This document shows positions 1 to 11,465 of a stretch of 64,000 bases of DNA, piece by piece. Position 1 is the stretch's first letter; the number at the start of each line of letters is the position of its first letter. Source of the stretch: Acanthornis magna (lineage: Eukaryota; Chordata; Aves; Passeriformes; Acanthizidae); contig JAWUZG010000159.1 in assembly GCA_036785705.1 (NCBI GenBank), positions 4,154,001 to 4,218,000 of the forward strand, in the 5' to 3' direction. The notes beneath the pieces were generated by a model. That model saw only the letters and a program-made list of their open reading frames with translations. It made no database searches and was not told the DNA's origin. The translations under genes and the position numbers were made by a program.

Positions 1-3000
1 CACAATAATTACGTGAGCTCTCAGCCCATGTATAAAATTTCAATACCTATGAAGAGCTGCAATACTGCAACGTCCACAACACAGAAACACTGCCAGCTCA
101 TTTTGCCAGGCTTCAGGCTACTTGTAACACCGAGAGAAGATGAATCAATAAAATGTTATCAGTAAAACAGTTTGATTCCTGCACAGTTAAGCGCACGGCC
201 ACTTCTATATTTCAATCCCCTCAGGTCAATATAATTTTACACAGTTACCCAATTCTCAGCAGTGAAATGATACTGGTAGATGTTTCAGATATTCTAAAGC
301 ACTTATTTCTACATGGGGGGGAAAGATGAAAAGGAAAAAAAAAAGAATCTCTAGTTTCCTGTTTCAAAGTTGCATTTTTAGACCAGTCATAAACGCAATC
401 TTTTACCTCAGCTCCAGCAAATGAAGTTCCTCTCAACAGTTCCCTCAGCCAAATCTTGGGTGTCCTATTCACCCAGTGCTTCAACAGGCATTTGGGAAGA
501 AAAACAAGTCAAATCTGGATTTGGCCTTTCATTTGAACTACATCTGAGCCATGAAATAAGATGTAATTTCTGCCTACTCAAGAAAATCAGCCCATTTAAG
601 CAAACTGAACTATTCACCAGTAAAATCTGCTAGGTTAGTCACCACAAGGACTGAAGAAACTCTAAACGCTGCTGACAAAGACTAACTGCACAGTTAATAC
701 AACATTTTGCCTCATACCCAGATAATTCTTCATGCATACTCTGAACTTCCAGCTTCCCACCTGGGTCTGCAATAAAATAATGCCTCAGGTTAATCACAGA
801 CCTCCAGAGAGCTGCATTTTTTGCATAAATAAGAGCAACAAGTGCGCTCCCAAACCCAAGGAAGAAATAATCTTATGTCTAATAAACTACAGTGCTCCAG
901 AGACAGGGAATACCCACAAGGAATTTCTTTTTAGATACAAGTCCACCTTAACTTGACAACATCCTAATAAAAAAAGCCAGTATAAACCTATTGTTGGACC
1001 AGCCATGGGCACTGTAAAGTCAAAGGCAACTGATTTCAGCTGGACTTAGTCCCAAAAAGCCAAAAAAACCCCCCTCAATTTTATTCCATTTCACCACCAA
1101 TTCCATCTCCTTTGTTTGCTTCATTAAACTCTGCACTGTAGGCAACAGCAGTGCACTCAAAGGCAAGAAGAACTTTTTGGGTTTTTTCATTGTAATTCGA
1201 GACTGTTTATTCCCATAGTCAGTTCTCAGCAAAAGCAATGAACATTTTAATAACAAGAAAATCCATAAAGCACCATCTCCTCTCCTGCCACAGCTCTTTT
1301 AAAAGGCTTAGTTAATCTTGAATACTTAAAGGATGGTGGACATATCTGAGGGACAAAGTCCCCTGGTTTATACGGTGTGATTCCCTTGCCGCATATGTCT
1401 CATTGGGAAATTACATGAATTTCCCAAATACTGGCACTAAATTTTTTACTAGTTTAAAAATTAGCAGAAAAGACCCAATTGCTAAGAAATAAAGCACAGA
1501 AATTTATGGAAAGGCAAAGCTGCACTAACCCATTAATTTTTATATTTTGTTATATCACCAAAACTGTTCTCATTATTTTCTTCTGAACAAGTTTCATAAT
1601 TGCAAATTCTCAGACACTAAAACTTAAGTGATCTCCATACTCTGTTTTCCTCCTAAATAATGAGCCAACCACCACAGACACACACAGGAGGAAGAAGCCT
1701 GTCTGTTTTACTAAAAGACTGATCTCATGAAAATCCAGCTGCATCAATCCTTCTTTTATTATTCTTTCAAACTTCCTAAATCAAATAACTTTCTTGAGCT
1801 TGGCTAGAGCCTTCTGAATAGAAACTCCACTGGGGAAAGAGGTTTTAGATTAACAGCACAATACATTCAGAAATCAATAGATAAACCCTCTGTGCAACAG
1901 CACTACCCGAGTCCATGAGACTGAACTAGGGCTCAGAAAATAAAACAAACCAGTCAGAAACAAATTTCCTAACCTGCCCACTTTTGGTTTTGCACTGAAA
2001 CCAGCAACATGAACTTCACCTCTGTATCACACCCAGAGAATTATTGCCTGATGCTCTGAATAAAGAATACTTTTTATTTGCAAAAATATATTCATCTTTG
2101 TATTAAAACCAGAGGGTTTTGTTTGGTGGTGCTTTTCTTCTTATTTTTAAACCACAGAGATAAAGCTGGAAGGCAATGATGCAAGTCCAAGATAACCACA
2201 TGCGTGGGGTGCCCATCCTGATATAATGCAAGCTCCTTAAAGCTATAAAACGACGCGATTAGAAGTCAGGTGAGGGAGAAGGGATAGACTGAAGCTTCTA
2301 AACTCACTGTGAAAATTCTCTAAGCCTGATCTCAACTTCACTCCAACACCTGGCTCGGATGGGATCAGCTTAGATTGTTCTCTGTGCTGGAAGCAGGGTG
2401 GCTTTCACTCGATCTGTTTGACCTTTTCTCTCCTCATTAACAGTCGCTTTCTCCACTTGCCAGAGTCCCTTTCGCAATCTCGAGGACTGGAGGGGAAAGA
2501 GTAAATCAGAGCACCAGCACTGCTTGGCCAAAGGCAGTCGGAGCAATTCACTGCGAGCTGCAGTTGTGAAGCCCAACTGCAGAGCACAGCAGAGCTGGCT
2601 CTGCTCTGGAAACGCACAAAGCCAGGAGCTGCCAGAGAGCAGAAAACATGCTTTGCCTCTGCCCATGTGCCTGTGACAGCAGGCACAGCCATCCCAGCTC
2701 TGCAGGATGGGAAGAGGCACAGCTCAGCACAGAGGGCATCTCCCCACTGCACCCCCTGGGCTCAACTCCAAACCGGCTCGGATTAGATGAGAAATGCACC
2801 TGTATTGAGACACAAAGGGAAATGGATTTCCCAAAACTTTGGTAAGCTGGAACAGCTCTGATGGCACAAGCCCCCAGCCTCATTGGTGCTCCTGTGGTGT
2901 TATATTCATTAAATCCTGCATTCGTCATTTATTATCCTGCATTTCTGTGAGGCAAATCTAAAGAAACGTTGCCATGACAAACACACACAGTGGAGTTTTC

Positions 3001-3430
3001 ATACTAACCTGATCCCCATGATGTCCCTTCCTCCCATTAACAGAGCCTCACTTTAGTGTATCTCAACAAGACAATCAAAATATTTTCAGTCCTGCTGCCG
3101 TGAGCCTCACAAAGGGGCCGATCGCCAAATCCAAAAATCCTTTGCAGCAAAGCAGAAGAGCTTTACACACAGCCAGACCTCTCAGATGCCATGGGCTAGG
3201 ATACCATGTTATAAGGCTGTAAAACTATGGCCTGTGGCTCCAGTCCAGCCTGCAGAGTAATTTAATCTAACTCACAAAGGAATCAGGAAAATGGCCTCTG
3301 CTGTGCTGAATCAGCAGTGCTGGAAGCCGTGCCACCCTCGATCAGCTCGTAAGAGAGTGCTTTGTCCGCGGTGCCAACTCTGCGTAGAGCAGCTATTGGG
3401 CAGAAGAAAGGACCAGCAGGAATATTATGT

Positions 3431-3508
3431 GCCAGATTTTCAGTAGATGTAAGTCAGAGCACTTCCAATGACTTAAGGAGCTGCACCGATTTACATCATT
3501 TCAGGATT
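3431..3508. repeat. Old amniote hairpin-like interspersed repeat
   Basis: The segment resembles a repeat common in bird, crocodile and turtle DNA. It has a 'cagatttTCAG..tgtaaatCAg' left part, a centre around 'ccaatgactt', and a right part 'ctgcaccgatttaca'. The two sides form an imperfect inverted repeat (3446-3467 against 3476-3497, both reading GATGTAA.TC on opposite strands). I recognise the pattern but cannot give a reliable family name. Confidence 0.55.
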
Positions 3509-5612
3509 ATAAGGATTTACATCCACTGGAAGTTTCACTTCTCTTTTTTTGTCTTTTAATTAAAAGAATGGTGTAGACTTGGCAGCAGTACGAGCCTTCA
3601 AGAGACTAAGATTTGGGAAGGATCCTGAAAAAGTTTTAGGCTCAGGGAATGGCAATAAGCCATTTTTAGTTTAAAAAGACACAGTGGCCAAATTGAAACT
3701 CACAGGATGTATACAAATTCTGATCTATACATGAGCAACATACATAAGCATATATTTTCACTCTTTAAACTGGAGCTCCCTAAATATAACAATGGCAAAA
3801 GAACAGCAATAAATGAAAACTCTGTTCAATCAATCTGGTTATATATCACGAAAAACTATCAGCACAGATGTTATCCCTATTTATGAGTCACAACCAGCGC
3901 CAAAACAAATGCCATGTATTACTTAATTTTTTCTCCTAACTGCGAGTGCCAAAAAAATGACTGCCACTGAGATTAGGAAAAAAACACACAAGTGGAAAAA
4001 AACAGGGGGTACTGCTCCCGAGGCAGCAAGCCAAGTAGGCAAAGTTTGGTTTGCTCTGATTTCCAAATAAACTCAGAAGGAGTACAACACGTCTTGTGAC
4101 CTCAGAGCAGTTTCTGTTGCTCATCTGCTCACCTCTCAAAGAAAGATCCATCATAAAATTTAAAAAATCTGCCTAAACCCACCCTCAGAAATGTGCACAC
4201 ATCTCGCTTGTTTCCTATAGATGACCGTGATGGGGAGAGAAGAGAAGGAAAGGGAGAATGTGGTGCCTGAGATCCTTAAATGGGGACAGATCGATGCTGT
4301 AAGACTGAAAGTGAGCAGGACCCGTGGGCATGGCCACAGGGAGAACCACACACAGTTGCCTCTCAAGCTATTTCCGTGGCACAGTGACCCACTCCCAGGC
4401 CAGCTGAGCCTTCAGAAACACTCCAAAATAGGCTTATAAATAAACAGGCCACTGTTACTAGTGCCCTTCAGCTGATGTGTTACACAAGAACTTAAACTGT
4501 TTCAAAAGCCACCTCAGGAAAGGAAAACTTAAGCCAAAATGCCTCTGGATTGAAGAAATGCAGCCTCATTCCATCGTATCTTTTTCACTGCTCACCTCTG
4601 AACAGGTCAGTTTTAAATCTCCTTCTTCCAGTGAATCCAATTTAAATGTGTTCTTCAAAGGCTTCTGCAATTTTAGAAGTATTAAATTTTATACCTCCTA
4701 AGCTATTTATTAGCCGAGGAAGTACTTAATTGACATTCACCAGATATTAACTTTTTCGAGCATGTGTTACAGATTTTGCTGTATAACCTTGAGATTTTTT
4801 TCTTTACTTTTTGTTGTTGGATTTGTTGGTTTGTTTGGCTTTTTCGTTTTTCCTTTTTCAGGACAGCTCTCCAAAGAAGAGCAGATTTCTCAGCATGTGG
4901 ATTCCCTACAAATGTCTCCTGGAAGTGCAGACAGATATACTGCAATAAAAGACTGCTCACAAGGGACCCTGATGCAGATGAAAGGTCAAAAAACCACTCA
5001 GACTGTTAATAAACTGTTGCAGAAATATTGTCTTTAAGTCTCCATAATTTGCACCAGTCCTGGCTTTGTCCAGACCCAACACGAGCCCTGGGCCCACAGT
5101 TTTGTGGGGTACCCAGGGCTCCAGGTACCCACATCTCCCCACCCATCCTTATTTTAATTTTCTAATTATTTTTTTTTCCAGAACAGCCCCCCTCCACAGA
5201 TGTTAAACTCTCCCTCTTACAGGTGCACTGCCAAAGGACACAACTGCAGCGTTAACAGAACTTTGCTTCATCATCATGTCTTCCAGGCAATGAAACTTGC
5301 TCGGTTATTGCACAGGTAAAATTGGCTGTGCCACTACTGCTCGGTTGTGCTGCTCTTTAACAGGATACAGCCAACATTATGTCTCAATTCACACAGAAAG
5401 GGAAAGTAAAACTTTGTTTTATTGAAAATGCTCGGAAAATTCACTCTGGTAAAATGCCTCATCTGCGCTGATCTCTGCCAAAACACCACAGATAATTCAG
5501 CACTCAGGAATCCCCACAGTGCCATGCCTTGGCTATTCGTGACCAGGGTGAGATTAAACCTCTGCTAACACCAACCTAGAAATTTCCAACTGCTCCTACA
5601 GCCCCTCTGTGG

Positions 5613-5700
5613 GGGGAAAATGAAACAGAGATACTAAACAGTAAAATATTTAAGTGTGGGCTAGGCCTCCTAAAAAGCTCTGCGAATAACCCAGATCTAT
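5613..5700. repeat. Duplicated 88-bp segment, copy 1
   Basis: This copy aligns without gaps to 6843-6930 with about six mismatches by eye. It contains the shared string 'taagtgtgggctaggcctcc'. It ends 16 bp before the CR1 fragment at 5717. Confidence 0.9.
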
Positions 5701-5716
5701 AATTCTGGGGGCTCCA

Positions 5717-5908
5717 CAGAATGGTTTAGGTTGGAAAAACCCTCGAAGATCATCAACCATTCCCCAGCACTGCCACCAACCCACGTCCCACACATCTGTT
5801 AAATCCCCCCAGGGATGGTGACTCCACCACTGCCCTGGGCAGCTGTGCCAATGTTCAACAATCTCGTTGGTGAAGAAATTTTTCTACAGCCCAACCCAAA
5901 CCTCCTCA
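5717..5908 (-). mobile_element. CR1-type LINE 3'-end fragment
   Basis: On the + strand the sequence reads as the reverse complement of a CR1 3' end: 'gaatggtttaggttgg', '..gaagatcatc..', 'cccagggatggtgactccac', 'ccctgggcagc.gt.ccaatg' and 'ttggtgaagaaatttt'. These are landmark strings of avian CR1 elements. The fragment is truncated at the 5' side like most CR1 copies, diverged, and has no coding capacity. Confidence 0.85.
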
Positions 5909-6842
5909 CTTTGTTCTCGTCAGGAGGTCTCAAAACCACCCAGTACAACTGGAGTAGCTTCCTTGTTAGCAGATACAGCAAACAGCTTTTTTAACTTTGG
6001 ATTTCTCTTATATCTGAGACTCCAAGCAAACAAAAAAAAAGAAGAAAAATCTTTCAGTAAACTTTGCACAGAGATAATCAATCTACTATTCAGGTATTTG
6101 AACAGGCATCTAGAGTTTAGCGTTCCAGAGATCACTGAACTTCTCCTGATGAGGGTCTCTTCTTGTAGTTTGAAAAGAGGATGGGGAAATCTTTGGGTGC
6201 AATCCAAACATTTTTCATAGTTGCAATCCTTGAATATTTCATCACTCCAAATCTTGTCTTGACCTATAGTTTCTCCCTCATCCTATCAACCGTACACATA
6301 TTTTTCTTCATCCTTAACCTGTCCCTTCTCTCCACAGGCAAAGGAAAAATCCAAACAACATGAAAAATCCTTTTTTTTTAATAATGCCATTTACCCACAT
6401 TTCTTTTTCCTCTACAGAGGTCCAAAAGCATTGAATCAACTGAAAAATGTTCAGAAGCCCATAAAAAGGTAAATAAGTGAAAGTTTAATTTCCACAATAA
6501 TTCAGGCACAAAATAAAAATATCTAAGGCTTATGGAGATGAGCAAAACCATCGCCTTTCATGTGTAAACCTGTTTTGAAGGGAGCAGAGCAACCAGCCAG
6601 CAACATCAGCCCCTAAAAGACAAGCAGCAGGGCACACGGGGTCTGAAACAATGACATTTTCTGACTCCCCAGGGAAGGACTTTCACTGGGAGCAAAATAC
6701 TGGAAATTCTCTAGCCCAGCTCTTTCTCCCCTCTAAATTGAGATGCTCCAGAAGGAGAATTTAGCAGAGGGAGTCTCTTTCTCCAGCATAGGGAGCAGTA
6801 GGCATCTGCCTTTGCTCAGTTAGCAAAACACACAGGCGTGAT

Positions 6843-6930
6843 GGGCAAAATTAAACAGAGATACTAAACAGTAAAATATTTAAGTGTGGGCTAGGCCTCC
6901 CAAAAAGTTGTGTGAATAACCCAGATCTAT
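6843..6930. repeat. Duplicated 88-bp segment, copy 2
   Basis: This is a direct-orientation copy of 5613-5700, offset by exactly 1230 bp. The similarity stops abruptly after 'cccagatctat' on the right. No CR1 sequence follows this copy. Confidence 0.9.
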
Positions 6931-7802
6931 AAAAACAGGCAGTGCAGCACCCAGCTGGTTTGTGTAGGGCGAACACCTTGCTTTCCACACCTTACAAGAT
7001 GAGGTGGGAAATGGGAACACAGCAAAGGCAGAAATCCCCAGCCCTCAGTAAAGTGCAAACAGATACACCACAGAGTCCATACTCCACATAAAGGTACAAC
7101 ACTCCCATTTACTGCTTTAGCTTAAATTTAATCCAGTTCTTTCAGCTCATGTTGCAATTAGTAACAGCTCTCTCAATAAAAATGTCTATTACTGAGAAGA
7201 CCTCCAGCATCCTGAGGGAAGCCAACCTGAAAATCTTGTCCTGTAGCCTGGACATACCCCTGGTCCAGCAGCTGAGCCATTTGAATTGCCCAGCTGGACA
7301 GAGAATTCCAGCAGTCCTTCCCCTCCAACAGCAGCAGCATTTTATTTCAATTCCATGAATCTAGCCTAGGCTTTCAACCTGGAATGTCTCTCAACGGTGA
7401 AAATTCAAAGAGCCAAGTGTCTGCAATTCTCATAAAAGTCAGGAAGAGTACTGACAACTAAATACATTTGGAATTGAGTTCCTACAGATCCCAGACAGAC
7501 AACATCAAGACATTTAAGGCTCAGTTTATCAAGCCACCATTTCAATTTTAGCTTTTGAAATAACTTTACCCAGAGCATGTTTTGATGGTTCACGGTCAGA
7601 GCAGAAGGCTCCATCACATGGGCTCTGCCACAGCCTGTTTTGAACTGGGTTTGCTCAATCCTTTATTAACAGAACAGATAGAGGAATGCAGCATATGCTT
7701 GTTACATCTGCAAACCATACACAAGCAGGATGCAACTGCAGTGCCGTTGGATGTCAAGATCAGAATTCAAGACAGTCCAAACCAGTTAGATAAGGCTGAC
7801 GA

Positions 7803-7906
7803 TAAAAAAATAAAAATTTAAAAAAAAAACCAAAAAAAACCCCCCAAAAAACCCCAAAAAACAAAAAAAAACCCACCCCAAAAAACCCTAAAAAATTTAA
7901 AAATAG
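7803..7906. repeat. A/C low-complexity tract
   Basis: The tract consists of long A runs broken by C runs of 2-6 bases. There is no G between about 7810 and 7900. On the CDH4 transcript strand it is G/U-rich, with runs of three to six G. Confidence 0.9.
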
Positions 7907-10444
7907 TAATTCAACAGAAGAGGAGCAAGGTAACACGATTCAGATGTTTCAGATTAATCAACTACACATACAGCAAATGACTGGGTAGGTAGCAGTTCAT
8001 CAAAAAAGGATGTGGGAGGTTATACTGGATCACAAGCTGAACATGAGTCAACAGTATCATACTGTTAAGAAAAAAAGCAATCATCACATTAGATAAATCA
8101 ACTGGAGTATTGCCTGCAAAACAGGCAAAGTACTATTCCCTGTCTGTTCAGCACTGCGAGACTTGGCTGGCAGTGTCACATCAACGTGGAGCACCGAGTT
8201 AGTGACAGGGATAAGGGCTCAGAGGAGGGAGCCAAGCACAGCACATGAGAGCGAACAAGGGAGAGGTTCAGCCCACAGAAGCCAAAAAAAATATTTTCAA
8301 GTGTGTTGGGGAGTGAAAAAAAAAAATCAGCAACTGTTCTCTGTGTCCGTAACAAATACAAACAGGTTTAAATTGCCTCAAGAGAGCTCCAGCTTAAACA
8401 CAGAGGAGGGAAAGGGAGCAATGCAATGGCTTTGGTCCTTTCCAATGGATCTTCAAGCCCCATCAGAGACAAACCTGTTACAAAGGAGCTGCTCTGCCCC
8501 GGGGAAGGAATGTGCACTGGAAATCCTCCTGAGCTCCTCCAGGCCTCGTTCTGAGACCATGAAACACAACAGGCAGGGGCAGGTGACGCCACAAACAACC
8601 CTCAGTGAAATCAGTGAGACTCACCGATGGAACTGCGGCATTCCTACAGAGTTATCTGCTCATCCCCACTGACTACCTCAGGAACAAACAGGTTATTAAA
8701 TTTTATACTTTAAATTAGTCCTGACTTGCACTTTAGCACCTGTAGCAATGTCTTTATTTTCCACCATCTTCCCAAGCTTGTATGTTTTTCCTTCATATGC
8801 CAATAATCCCAATATGCTTTTCTTGCTACATGGTGAAGTAACAGACATTTGTTTCACTGACCTGCCTTTTATGATTCTCTAGACATGAGCTGACAGAGAG
8901 AGTTGATACACGGCTTTGTGTGGAACAGTTTTTGTAATCTTGACTATAGATCTTTGGATAATTGCTACATTCATAATTATTTCAAAGACAATTTCATTTA
9001 ATAAGGCTGGAATTACTATGAGACAAACTCAGTGTAACAAAATTTTAGACTAAAAGTAATTTTTGTGACTAACCTATGAACTGCTAGGAAATTGTGATTT
9101 ATAATAGGCATAGTAATAGCCTTTAATGACTGCAGTGCTTCTGGGTATCAATGAAACAGACTGGCTCATTTCAAAGCAGAAAGGGCATCTATTTTATTTT
9201 TTTCTCCTTCATGGGTGGCCCATACATATCTTCAGGGTCCTTGGAGGAGCTTCCAAGATCCCCACTGCGCGCTGCACACAGCGGCTGCCATTACCATGCC
9301 AATGTTAATGGGCTGCAGCTGATGTGACCCCTCCGAGCAGCAGCTCCTGCACAGCACAGCACAGCGCTGAATTACTGCCACTGGCTCTCTATTACAGAAC
9401 GCTGGCAAGTGCTGAGGAACAGTGGCAGCAAAGTAGCGAGGGCACGGCGAAAAAATAATTAAAATTTCGCATTGGAAGGGAGCGGGAAACGGGAATGTGG
9501 ATGCTGGAGCCTGGGGTCACGAGGCATGGGGCAGAAAGCGCGGCTGAAAGTCGCTGTTCCCAACGACAGTGCAGCCCATATGCCAGAACATTTGCCACTT
9601 CCCTCTCCCTCTGTGCAACTGCAAGCCTAAATTAATAAATAAATTAGGGATAATGAATATAAACAAGAAAAATCGCAAGCCGGTGGCAAAAAGAAATCTT
9701 GTTCAACCCAAGTATGTCATAGAGAACTTGCTTAAAAAATAAACATTCTCCCGAAATAAGCAAAGTAGCTGGTACTAGGGACAAACATTTTGGGAAAGCA
9801 GAAACTCCACATGTTGTCTTTTATGCTACTAAAAATTAAGAGGAAGCAGAGTGTTTTTTCAATATATGTGCAACATTTCCTCATGCCAGGAGACAAACTA
9901 TGCCTGGGTTAAGTCTGGACATTAATGGAAGCAAACAGCTGAACGCTGGTCCCTGGTGTTTCAATTATTCTCTCTTTAGAGGTGGTGCTTCCAAGAAATT
10001 AAAGAAACACCATTTCCCAGTAAGGATCATGCTTTGCAGGCTATGGAATGGTTTTATTTAAAGCCGTTTGATTTGTATTTGCAGAAAAGCTCAGCTGATC
10101 CCTCTCCTCTCTTCTCATCTATTCACCTGCAAGTGTTTCCCAGGGTTGAGCCCAGCGGAGGCTGCAGAGCTGCTGGTCCCAGCCCTGCTCAGCACAGGCT
10201 CAGCCAGAGCAGGCTCCAGGACGACATCCAGGTGGGTTCCAAGTATCTCCAAGAACAGAGATTCCATGGCATCTCTGAGAAACCTCTTCTGGCGTCTGAC
10301 AAGCCTCACACTGGAAGTTTCTTCCCATGTTTAGGTGCAGTGTCCTGCGTTTCAGTGTCTGTGCCCATTTTCTTGTGCCCTTCCTCTCAACGCACAAGGA
10401 ATTTATACACAATGATCAAGTGTATAAATAAATTGATCGTAAAA

Positions 10445-10466
10445 TCAGGGGTATAAATACCCCTGA
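10445..10466. other. 22-bp inverted repeat with a TATAAATA centre
   Basis: Two perfect 10-bp arms (tcaggggtat and atacccctga) are separated by only two A bases. The centre reads TATAAATA. It lies in CDH4 intron 2. Whether it has a function is unknown. Confidence 0.8.
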
Positions 10467-11447
10467 GACTTCTCCAGGCTAAACAATCCCAGAGCTCTCA
10501 GTCTCTCCTTTCAGAAACATTAATAACTAAATATTAAAACAAAATATCAAAACCAGTATATCCACAGCATCCTGAGCAGTAAGAAAACTCTGCCATGGCA
10601 GGGTTGGCCAAGGACACTTCTGGGGTGTACCTGGAAAAGCAACTCTGAGGGTCATGTAGGCACCAAAAGGAAAATTCAGCATGAAGCCAAATCCTCTTCA
10701 GAACATTTGGCTAGGGCACAAAATGTTTACGTACACAGAAATGGATATAGATAATTCCATCGAGCCTGCACTGCTCCACACCAGGATCCTGGAGAAATCT
10801 GTCTGGAATCCCTGGCCCAGGTTCATCCCAACCCCCTTGTCAAACCACTCAAAGCTGGAGTTCCCAGAGGCGAGCACTGGTCTTTGCTTTTCAAACACCA
10901 CTTTCTGGTCTTAGTTTTTAAAATTTCCATTTGCCTGAAAATAAAAAATTCTGCTTGATACAGCAACGGCACTAATTCTGAATATAACCACTAACCTCAA
11001 ATCAAACAGAAACTCCCCTCTTTCCCTATGTTACTCAAATTCATTCTATGAGAAACATTAAGCAGCAGATTTCCAATGAAATCCTATCCTCTGTAGTTTT
11101 AATCTCTTCTTGCCCTTCAAATAAGACTTTTAAGTATTATCTATATTGCTAAAATATTCTATGAGCTGTGCACATGGCCCATGCTGCTGTCGAACCAAGT
11201 ACTTCACCAGCTCGAGTCTGCAATGAAATAAGCTCCCTCTAAAAAAACACTAGACTCATTTCCAGGGTAGGAATTAAGGCAGAAGGAGGCCTGCACATAA
11301 ATATCAATGAAATTAGGCAATGAGAACTGGCATTAGGTCAATGAAAATTAAGCAAGAAAATATTTCACTGCTAGAATAAATAAGTTTCAATTGCCACATG
11401 CAAAAAACATAATTTCCAGAATGCTTTCAGCATCTGCTCTGTGAGAT

Positions 11448-11465
11448 CAGAGCTCATGAGCTCTG
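11448..11465. other. Perfect 18-bp palindrome
   Basis: The sequence cagagctcatgagctctg is its own reverse complement with no spacer. It lies in CDH4 intron 2. Confidence 0.85.

Noticed and set aside
8163..8672. 169-codon open frame in CDH4 intron 2
   Set aside because: The composition is low-information Ser/Glu/Thr-rich with no domain, and shadow frames lie on the opposite strand.
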